Assembly: GCA_964035575.1 (NCBI GenBank)
Contig: OZ037930.1
Location: 930,001 to 994,000, forward strand
Source of the DNA: Rhynchopus sp. YZ270_cl-10
Taxonomy: Eukaryota > Euglenozoa > Diplonemea > Diplonemida > Diplonemidae
Direction: 5' to 3'
Length of the DNA stretch: 64,000 bases
A model generated the notes under the pieces. That model searched no databases. It worked only from the letters and a program-made list of their open reading frames with translations, and was not told the origin of the DNA. Both the position numbers and the translations under genes were made by a program. The number at the start of each line of letters is the position of its first letter. The first letter of the stretch is position 1. Shown piece by piece: positions 55,784-64,000 of the stretch.

Positions 55784-58694
55784 TATTCTTCCTGGTTTCT
55801 AAGGGGGAAACCTAAAAGGAGATGTGTAGTGTCTGTAGAGCAGAATATTTCCCCATGATATGTACAGTTATAACCTTCTGCGTCTCTTGAGAACGGTGTT
55901 GACACACAACGCTCTCGTCAACAAATATGTCTCGGTGTGCGACTAGAACACCACGCTGCCCCTGCAATTTCGTTTACATCTGATATTCCATCCTCTCCCA
56001 CTCATCGAGATGAACGGGGATCATGGAAGACCCAGGTTAGCTATCATCTGTGTGATGCACCCTCATCCCCACAGCTCTTTTCCCACACAAATAAAGCGAC
56101 AATCCTCGCTCCTTGCATTATTGTAGCAACACAGACGCACACACCGGTAGGAAGGACCCTGGTGGGTTCATCCGCTGTCGTGAGCACCCCTAGCGACCCC
56201 TACCTCACCCAATGCTGCCTACCCGCACTGTCACGAACCATCCACTCTTGCTCTCGAAGCTAATCGCTATCATACCAGCCACAATCCATGCGGGTGGCAT
56301 CCGGATACTGCCAAACAACTCCACTGATACCCAGGTCTGGAGAACTGAGGGAAAAAAAACTCTGTCCAAGGTTTCCACCTCCCCTGGCCCCATTACCCCA
56401 TTACCCCCCCCCCCCCCCCTCCTGCCCCAAGGTCCCACCCCTCCTTTGCAACGCTGCAACGGCAACAGACGAACCTGCTGTGTTCCGGAAAAAAACGAGG
56501 CACCCCTCGCTCAGCCCTCAAATGGGGTACAGAAACCACGTATTCATTTCCGACCACCAGCATCCATCCCCTAGCAAATAACCCTTCCCCACTCACCCCC
56601 TGCTCTTTTCTGCTTTTGGCCGCAGGCATTCCCTCAAGGAGGACCTTCGCACACCCACATCTCGACGGACCTTCACCCTGAACAATATTCCGACCAGGAA
56701 CCCCCACTAATTGATTTCAAGCACCTCCCCTCCCTCCCCTCCCACTCACCTGCACAACACCCCCCCTCCCCTCTCCCTCTGTCTTACACTACACGCGTAC
56801 CCCACCACACGGAGACCCGCATCCACAAAAGCGCACACAACACCCCAGCCACGACAGCACACCATTCAAGATCAAAATCTCCACGTAAATGCACACAACA
56901 CGCTTGGTACAAAAAACCGAGGGAGAACGCCCACCCTTTTTTTTTTTTGCAACCCCAACCTTACAACACAAGAGACGGCTGCAACTATGGCATATAATGA
57001 CGTTTTGCGACGTTCCCCTTCCCCATCCCCACCCCACCCCTAAGGACCATATTCTACGCAAGAATTACCCTCACTAGGCATCAACACCACCCCACCTTTC
57101 TCACCCCACCCTATACCTGTCTGTGCACGACAGAGACACATTCATCACTATCAAGCTTCTTTGATGTAGGGTCTGGAGGTCATTGATCACTGTTGCACAT
57201 GAAGACGTCCCTCCCTCTCCCTCTCCTACCTCTGAATGGTCTCTCCGAAGCAGCGAGCAAGTGCTACACCACCTACGCACACTAATGGCTACCTATGATG
57301 AGGTTAGGACAAACCCAGAACACAAGTTAGATGTGGTTCCTCACATCGCACAAAGATTCTGAGGTTTCTTTTCAACCCATATACCCCACCCACCCACCAA
57401 ATCCCGAGATTCTCTTCTCCTTTGTTTTGGAAAATAGGATGGAGCACCCCGTCCCACACGAATGTGAGGGAATGCAGCCACCCCGACCCGAGATTCTCTT
57501 CCCCATTTCTACTGAATTCTTAGGATTTAGAGAGAAAAAGCAAAAAAGGGAAAAAGGGAAAAAGGGCGTTCTTTGAGAGTATAGTGTTGAGACATTGTTG
57601 TGAGGTTGATGGGAAAAAAATGAAAAAAAGGTTTGACTTGAAATACAACAGCCCGCTCATGAACAGTGAGCTTTTGGTATGCGACCGGGAATACCGTTGG
57701 GGGGGGGGGTGGACCCCAACCAGTGTCGACTACATCCATTTCGAGGTTTATACCTGATATGCCCTTACTCCCGCTTCCTATCATGTGTCACATGAATGAA
57801 AGGATCATTTGGAGACGCAGGTTACTAAGTCTGCGTGATGCAGGGTCCAGTTGGGACGTACGTAGATGAAGAAAAATGCACTTCTTTTTTTTTTTTTAAT
57901 TCATAAGCAAAAACCCCCCAAAAAGACAACGTCTGAGATGGAGGGAACGCATAAAAATAAATGAAAAATCAAAAAAAAAAAAAGAGCAAAAAAAAAAAAA
58001 AAAAAAGGGAAAACAAAAGTTGATGAGATGATCTCAAGCCTCTCATGCTTGATCATCTAAAAAACAAAGAGGGGTAAGTCTGAGCATTGTTATTTTTTTT
58101 TTCTTCTTTTTTTTTTTTTTGCACGGTGCTGAACAAAAGGGCACTGTGGAAGGAAACGGAGGATTCATTTGTTCTGATCTTGGTTCGTTCCTGAAACATG
58201 TTGTTATAAAAAATCAAAATAAAATAAAACAAGAAGTTGAAAGTGCAAAACACCTGAAGTTCATCAGCGGACGCAGTGCACTGGTTCTCCGCGGGTTATC
58301 AAACCCCCAGAGAGCACTTCATTTTTTTTTTTTTTTGTCATGCACACGGTTACCACGAGGGAAGGTTGCGTGCAGGTACATAAGAGAAAGGAGTGAAGGA
58401 GAATAAGATAAGATGACCCCTAAGCCTCTCTCGTTTGCTTAGTCTGATTAGATTACTTAATGTTTTGAACATTGGTTATTCATCAATCTTTTTTGTTGTA
58501 TTTTTTGGACTAAAGCCTCGTTTGCTTAGTCACCTTTGATCATGATCGTTACCACACAGCATAGGCTGTGCGGAATTGCCGGGGCATTGTCGGTGATAAT
58601 GTCAAATCCCCCACAACAAAAGACCCCTCCCCAGAAAACAGAATCTCGACCTCCAATATGTCAAAAACCTTCTTGGGTGAGCTTTTGTTGTAGT
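55784..58694. other. Gene-free stretch: A, K, D, B repeats, pyrimidine-rich DNA
   Basis: A at 55899-56061 and 57632-57857, K at 57042-57095, D at 58018-58062, 58406-58460 and 58508-58537, and B at 58231-58322. C/T-rich DNA fills 56100-57500. No gene is supported on either strand. Confidence 0.55.
57632..57857 (+). repeat. Repeat family A, longest copy
   Basis: Spans TTGACTTGAAATACAACAG to GATGCAGGGTCCAGTT with all internal blocks. It defines the full element as about 225 bases. The short copies elsewhere are its first 35-50 bases. Confidence 0.75.
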
Positions 58695-59578
58695 CAGGGT
58701 TGCCCCTTGTTCTCGGAAAAAACAGCAAAATTCTGGATTTATGTTCCCGTTTTTTTCCTTTTTTTTGGGTGGGGTTTTTTGCCCTTTTTCGGGCTTTCCG
58801 AGCTCTACCCTCACTGTAGTGGGGTCATTTCGAGAAAATGGACAAGTTCTTGATTGATATAAATTTTGGTTACGACCACTAGTGCGTTGCTCACAATGCT
58901 AAATGAGTGTCAGAACTGTGATTCTGGGCCACTTTAACCGCCCCTCGAAATTCAAAAAGGGGTCCCAAACCCGGGCGCGCTACACGCGCGCGGAACTTTT
59001 TGCAGCTTTGGTCTAGTTGCATTTTGGCTGCAAAATGCAAGGGGATCCCCAAAGACGTTGGGAATATTATTTGGATGGGGCAGTGATTTTGTACCGGCAT
59101 ACGCTCCCTCGTGGCAACCGTGTGCATGCCAATGAAGTGCTCTCTGGGGTTCGATAACCCGTGGAGCCAGTGCTTCCGCCGATGAATGGTGAGGCGTTTG
59201 CACTTCTCTTTTTGCGGAGCAAAAAATAATATAAATGGCGCCGCAGGCAAAAATTTTTGGGTACGGTGTAAAAATCTAGCTTCCAACGAACCCTTTTTTG
59301 CAGAGCAAAAAATGAAAAATGGCGCCGCAGGCAAAAAAAAATTGGGGGTACAGCCCTGGATGGTGCAGGATTTTGGTGTCAATTTTTTTTTTCTTGCCCC
59401 CTGAAAACTCTTGCTTTTGAGAGTTTCGACCATTTCACCACACTGGTGGTGTGTCACCTACAGTGAAACCCACCAGAAACCACAAGAAAGCCCCCTAAGG
59501 AAAAAAGGAAAAAAAAAAAGGAAAAAAAAACTAAAATCCAGAATTTCATGTTCTCGGTCCCACTTAGGAACTTCCCTG
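58695..59578. mobile_element. hAT-like element, 0.9 kb family (copy 2), perfect 8-bp duplication
   Basis: 884 bp with ends CAGGGTTGCCCCTTG and, inverted, CAGGGAAGTTCCTAAG. GTTGTAGT flanks it exactly on both sides (58687-58694 and 59579-59586). It differs from copy 1 at 47121 by a few substitutions and one-base homopolymer changes, implying recent movement. There is no transposase. A plausible frame in the middle (about 58890-59460, minus) is shared by both copies but interrupted by homopolymer indels between them, so it is not called a gene. Confidence 0.95.
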
Positions 59579-61970
59579 GTTGTAGTTGTTTTTTTTTTTT
59601 TTTAAATTTTTGGTAATTTGTTTGTTTAGTGTAGCTGCCATTCAGGCAGTCTTCACTATCATAATTTTTTTTTTTTTGAAAAAAATTGTTGGGAGTAGTG
59701 TGTAGTTTGCCTCGGTTGTTGTGTTGCCACAGTTTTTTTTTGTTTTGTTTTTGCAATCTCCACTTTTCTCCATTTTTTTTTTTTTTTCGATAAAAAATGG
59801 GACATTTTTTTTTCCCACCAGGAGAAACAAAACAAACGGAGAAGTTGAAAGTACCAACGCCTCACCAATAAATTCACCGGCAGACGCAGGGACAAAAAAA
59901 ACTGGCACAAAAAAGCGCCACCTGCAAAAAATTAAACAAAGAAGAAGAAAGGAATGGGCCATATTCCATTGGAATCGCTAATGACTTTTTTTTTGTCCTC
60001 CCTAAAAGCGGATAACGTGGTTCATATAAAGAAAGGGTGATTTGATGTAATGGAGTGTTAAGCACTCCATTTGGCTCAAATGGAAGAGAGGGTAGGGAGT
60101 TGTGGGGAGAGAAGAGAAGAAGAGGCACGGAGCTTTGCATCGGAGGATCCAGAAAGAGGAAAAAAAAAAGTTGAATTGAAATACAACAGCCCTCTCGTGA
60201 ACAGTGTACCTTTTGGTTGTACCGAACCAAAAAAAGAAAAAGAAGAGAAAAAGAAATTAGATTCATATACTTTCAGTTCACAGAATTGAAAGTATTTGAG
60301 AGAGAAAGAAATCCACGGTGGCCTGAACGGACCCCTTAGGGTAGGGTCCGCGGGGGTACCCCTCAAAGGGTCCGACAGGCCACCGTGGAAACGTTGCTAG
60401 AAACGCTTTGGCTGCAGTAACATTGATGGCTTCGATGGTCGACCCATGTGCGCATGGTATACGCGTTGACGCTTTCGGTACCAATGAAGGAACCTACTCA
60501 CAGGGGGTGCCATAATCGCGAGAAGAGAACTTAGTTTTTTTTTGTGTATTAGTGCCTCCACCCAGAGGGATGAGCTTCACCTATACCAAACCGCTGAGGT
60601 ATTTTTTTATTTCTTTTTCTTTTTCTGTCACCTCCGGCTCCGGGCCTTCATATTTTTTTTTTTGTTTGCTTTTTTTAGCGAAAACGGAGCCTCACACGTT
60701 GTTTGCAGGCCACAGTATAAGGGTGGGAGAGAGAGAGAAGAAGGAGAAAATGGAGGGTGGAAGGGTGGGAGAGAAAAAAAGACAAGATGCAAGGAAAGTA
60801 AGTACCCTGTCAAACTAAAAAAAAAAGGGGGGGTGAAAACAATTCATTAAAATGAATTGACCCAGGCGTATGCAGAAAAAAGAGGGGAAAAGGGGGAGGT
60901 TTTTGGTAAGATATTAAGCCTATGTAAGGCATCTTGAAAATAAGATGGAAGAACTCGAGGGGATAAAGCCTACGAGCTCCCTCCCGCCTTGAAGAGGGAG
61001 GGTGGTGTGACAAAGCAAGACGAAGAAGCACGACGTAATAGAAATGTATTTTCTTTTCTTTTTCTTTTCTTTTCTTTGTGTGTCAGTCGGGGAACAGCAA
61101 CGAAAAAGAGAGAAAAAAAAATGTGACTTTAAATACAAAGCCCTCTCATGACAGTGTACCTAAAGAGACTATTTTTTTTGTTGAGAAGACAGGGTATTGA
61201 GGCCCTCCCGGGTACAGACCGTATCAAATCAACAAAAAAACAAAAAAAAGTTGATGTCGACAAGCAAAACACAACAACGAAATTTAAAAAAATAAAAAAA
61301 ACATTCACCATTACAGTCGTGCAAAAGGGCAGAAAGGGAAGGGGGAAAAAAACAGGAACAAAAAGAAAAGAAAAGAAGATGGCGAAGAAGAAAAAAAATT
61401 TAAAAAAAGGTTGAATTTTCATGCATTTGGGAAGCCGTTTCTCTTTTCTTTTCTGATCTTTTTTTTTTTTTTTTTTTTGCTTTTTGCTTTTTTTTTTGGG
61501 GGGGGAGAGAGATCCTGAGGGAGGGCTAAGAAGAACGAATCATACGCGTAATAAGAAACCAGCTGACAATAAGGATTTGTTTGGCCCTTTGTTTTGAGCT
61601 GTGTGCGATGTGCGTTTTTCTTTTTCTTCTGTTTTTTTTTTTTTTTTTTGGACTTTTTTTTTTTTGAACACAAACGGTATGCAACCTCACCACACCACCA
61701 AAGCAGAATGCCCTGTAGTGTTACGTGATGACTGCATTCTATAAAAGAAAATAAAAAAACATGCAAAAGATGAATCTGCCTTGCAGGGCAATGTCGGATA
61801 CAAAAAACATTGGTAGAGATAAAATGGTTGTTAATGCAGACACCTCCGACTGACCTACGATGCCAGCCCCGGAATGAAAGCACAAATACCCGGATTGGTA
61901 AAGGATAAAAGAGAGAAAAAAAAGAGGGCGACGAACTTACCTCTGAAAAAGCAGTCGAGAGAATTTACTT
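59579..61970. other. Gene-free stretch: C, C', B, A, D, E repeats and a hairpin
   Basis: C-like 59606-59660, C' 59676-59768, B 59839-59903, A 60170-60224, hairpin 60312-60389, C 60543-60590, D-like 60906-60940, A 61122-61162, F-like 61766-61800, E 61825-61887. No gene is supported. Confidence 0.55.
60312..60389. repeat. Strong 78-bp hairpin
   Basis: TCCACGGTGGCCTG...CGGACC at the left is inverted as GGTCCG...CAGGCCACCGTGGA at the right, with a second inner stem GGGTA...TACCC. GC-rich in AT-rich surroundings; found once. Confidence 0.8.
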
Positions 61971-62267
61971 CAGGCACTCCGCTAGGTACTAAAGTTCTGT
62001 TGATTGTCAACAGAACTTTTTGAAAATGGGGAAAAAAAGAAAAAAAAAAAAAGTTCTGCTAAGTGGTTCAGACCCGTTCTACCTGTCAAAAAAGCTCAGG
62101 AGAAGAAGATATGGAGAGGTGAGTGCTCAAACGTCCCAAAAAAGTCAAAATCGGGCGTTGGTAAAAAAAAAAGTTGCGCACCGTGCGCCTGCGGCGCAAG
62201 CATGTACCCACCAACGTGGACCATCAACAGAATATTTTCAAAATCGGAAATCCTAGCGGAGAGCCTG
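61971..62267. mobile_element. hAT-like MITE with perfect 8-bp target duplication (copy 2)
   Basis: 297 bp, inverted copy of the element at 12345-12643. Ends CAGGCACTCCGCTAGG and, inverted, CAGGCTCTCCGCTAGG. ATTTACTT flanks both sides exactly (61963-61970 and 62268-62275). Contains the TTCTGTTGATTGTCAACAGAA palindrome (one base from perfect) and an inverted GCGCCGCAGGCGC-type module. Differs from copy 1 by only a few bases. Confidence 0.95.
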
Positions 62268-62623
62268 ATTTACTTGGAAAAAAAAAAAAAAAAAAAATGG
62301 AAAAAAAAATTTTTTTGAAAGATGAATGTGCCTCTCATGTACACACATCTTCAAAGGTGACGGAGGGTTTGGGTAAAAATTGATAAACTAAGGGCAAAAA
62401 AAAAAAAAAAATGGAGATATAATGGAAACTCAAAAGTAACGATCTCTTTACACCGCCCAGCCTCCTCTGGGGGACCACTCCTGGTGGAGTATTGTCTCGC
62501 GTTTGCTGAGGGGGTGTGCGGTACAAAGAAAGAACGTTATTTGATTCAAATGGTGAGCAATACTCCTTGAAATATATATCTGTAGAAGTGAGTGGTCTGT
62601 GGTGCGTGCTGAGGTTCTTGTTT
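62268..62623. other. Intergenic: F repeat
   Basis: Holds an F hairpin (62316-62353) and poly-A runs. The 3' flank of the surface-type protein gene follows. Confidence 0.6.
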
Positions 62624-64000
62624 TTAGCACTTCAGGCGGAGCTCGTCCACGTACACTGGGGCACGCCTGCTGGCAGCGAAGGAGACGCCGCTGATGGAGG
62701 TCACACCACGTGGCAGCGACGCCCACTCGCCCTCCTCTCCGTCCAGCACAACACGGTACTGGCGCTTGCCCCACTCAAACTCAACCACGACGTTCTGGTA
62801 GCACTTCTCGCGGACACTGCCACGCGAGGTCTTCTGCCACACACCCCAGCCACGCGAGTACGCATTGTGCGCAAGGTACCCGTTCACGCCGTACACGACG
62901 TTCACAAAGGTGCGAGACGACGTGTAAAGGCGCATCGTAAGGCGTGCGTTGTCGTCCTCGACGCGTGCGTACAGGGACACCTCAGACGGCTGCATCCTGC
63001 TGCCCAGTCTAAGCCACTGCACCGCGTGCTTGCGTGTCAGCTTCAGTGCGTTGCCCTTCTTGCTTGTCCTGCTGATGGTGGCCCCTCTGCACGAGATGCC
63101 AGTCTTCGTGTTGAAGCTGTAGTACACATCGCGGTGGCAGCTTGGCGGTGGTGTAGGGTGGCATGCCCTCCTGCACCACTTCATCCAGTGCTTGCAGTAC
63201 CTGCAGTAGGGCGAGGGTGCGTTAGTGTCAGATCCGTCAGAGGAGGATCCTGAGTTGGAAGATCCCGAGTTAGAAGATCCGTCAGATGAGGAGCCTGAGC
63301 TTGAAGATCCCTCAGACGAGGATCCCTCAGAGGAGGACGCCGATCCTGGTGCGTCAGTTGGGGGCGCAACAGTCTCAGGGGCGTCAGTTGCGGGTGCATC
63401 AGTGGCTGGTGCGTCCGTCGCAGGTGCGTCAGTTGCTGGTGCGTCAGTTGGAGGTGCAGCAGTCTCAGGGGCGTCCGTTGCGGGCGCATCAGTGGCTGGT
63501 GCATCTGTCGCAGGTGCGTCAGTTGCTGGTGCGTCAGTTGGAGGTGCAACAGTCTCGGGTGCATCGGTCTCAGGCACATCCGTTTCAGGCACGGGCACAG
63601 CGGTCTCTGGCACAAGAGTGTTGTCTGAGCACACAATGGCGTGCACAGCCACGAATGTGGGCACCTCTGTGAGCAAGATCGGGAGGCCGAAGGCGTGCGC
63701 AAACTGCGAAGGGTCTGCAGTCACGTCTGTGCCCACAATGGGGAGCACAGAGCTGCCGGCGTGGATGCTGGCCTCTTGGAGTGTCCAGCCTGGCTGCATC
63801 GTCATGGAGACTGTCAGGACTGGGAAGAAGAGGTCAAGCTGCACATCCGCTGCCACCTGGCTGCCTGCCGCACAGGTGCCGGGCCCGACGAAGAGAGGGC
63901 CGTTCACAGAGGCGTCGACGGTGTTGGACCACCCGAAGGTGCTGCCCCCAATGAGGTTCGGGATGTCGTCGAAGCAGGTGTTCGAGTCAAGCCTGAGCCA
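62624..64000 (-). CDS. Secreted or surface-type protein with TDAP repeats, C-terminal part
   Basis: Frame open from the window edge (64000) to a stop at 62624: 458 residues, N-terminus missing. The first 125 residues form an all-beta-looking region with two Cys. Residues about 130-200 are a Thr/Pro/Asp/Ala array of 5-residue units (ATDAP, ETVAP, PTDAP). Residues 205-245 are Ser/Gly-rich repeats (SSSEG, SSNSG, SSSDG). A Cys/Trp cluster YCRYCKHWMKWCRRAC follows. The last 170 residues (YYSFNTKTGISCRGATIS to VYVDELRLKC) have the strand-rich look of a lectin/laminin-G-like sandwich. The repeats suit O-glycosylated stalks, so an extracellular location is likely. No membrane anchor follows the last domain. 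The family is not recognised with certainty. Confidence 0.8.
   Translation of the reverse strand, partial: WLRLDSNTCFDDIPNLIGGSTFGWSNTVDASVNGPLFVGPGTCAAGSQVAADVQLDLFFPVLTVSMTMQPGWTLQEASIHAGSSVLPIVGTDVTADPSQFAHAFGLPILLTEVPTFVAVHAIVCSDNTLVPETAVPVPETDVPETDAPETVAPPTDAPATDAPATDAPATDAPATDAPETAAPPTDAPATDAPATDAPATDAPATDAPETVAPPTDAPGSASSSEGSSSEGSSSSGSSSDGSSNSGSSNSGSSSDGSDTNAPSPYCRYCKHWMKWCRRACHPTPPPSCHRDVYYSFNTKTGISCRGATISRTSKKGNALKLTRKHAVQWLRLGSRMQPSEVSLYARVEDDNARLTMRLYTSSRTFVNVVYGVNGYLAHNAYSRGWGVWQKTSRGSVREKCYQNVVVEFEWGKRQYRVVLDGEEGEWASLPRGVTSISGVSFAASRRAPVYVDELRLKC

Noticed and set aside
58891-59457. 188-codon minus-strand frame in the hAT-like element, also present in copy 1
   Set aside because: The frame differs between the copies because of homopolymer indels, and the translation has no transposase motifs.

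Overview
This is a nuclear genome window from a free-living-type protist. The genes are eukaryotic (mitochondrial short-chain 3-hydroxyacyl-CoA dehydrogenase, NudC, a sodium/calcium exchanger, a WH1-FKBP protein, a membrane-anchored P450-like enzyme). Several are interrupted by GT-AG introns. The DNA between genes is full of homopolymer runs, hairpins and small repeats. Every supported gene (13, plus one truncated copy) lies on the minus strand. In most of them a pyrimidine tract ending in AG sits a few bases to a few tens of bases upstream of the ATG. One-way gene order plus AG acceptors abutting start codons is what spliced-leader trans-splicing lineages show (diplonemids and other Euglenozoa, also dinoflagellates). 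The gene spacing and sparse introns make a diplonemid-like euglenozoan my preferred guess, but that is inference and no spliced-leader gene is visible here.

Layout: 1-11.6 kb is a gene-rich block: the N-terminus of an NCX-type exchanger cut by the window edge, a class I methyltransferase, HADH, a coiled-coil protein, a degenerate FKBP-fold protein, a PDI-like thioredoxin and NudC. 11.6-33.4 kb is a roughly 22 kb stretch with no supportable gene, made of short hairpin repeats, MITEs, poly-T/poly-A and low-complexity DNA. 33.4-44.4 kb holds three intron-containing genes: a protein with five copies of a W..YC..DGT.DP repeat, a FKBP15/WAFL-like WH1-FKBP-coiled-coil protein, and a Tyr/Pro-rich coiled-coil protein. 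A 1.2 kb TA-flanked foldback element lies between the last two. 45-51.4 kb is a nest of transposon-like elements. 51.5-55.8 kb holds a ubiquitin-like/BspA-type leucine-rich-repeat protein and a CYP74/P450-like protein; a truncated copy of the LRR gene start sits at 46.6 kb. 55.8-62.6 kb is repeats again. The window closes inside a Thr/Pro/Asp-repeat secreted or surface-type protein.

Two things stand out. First, several non-autonomous DNA elements have intact target-site duplications readable by eye: hAT-like elements with perfect 8-bp duplications at 12.3, 48.0-51.4, 58.7 and 62.0 kb, and several TA-flanked families. Second, six families of 35-230 bp hairpin-forming repeats, about 70 copies, are almost all in one orientation, antisense to every gene. 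One family reads poly-T followed by AG in that orientation, so a flipped copy would look like a splice acceptor on the transcribed strand. Selection against flipped copies, or a function in the nascent transcript, would explain the bias.
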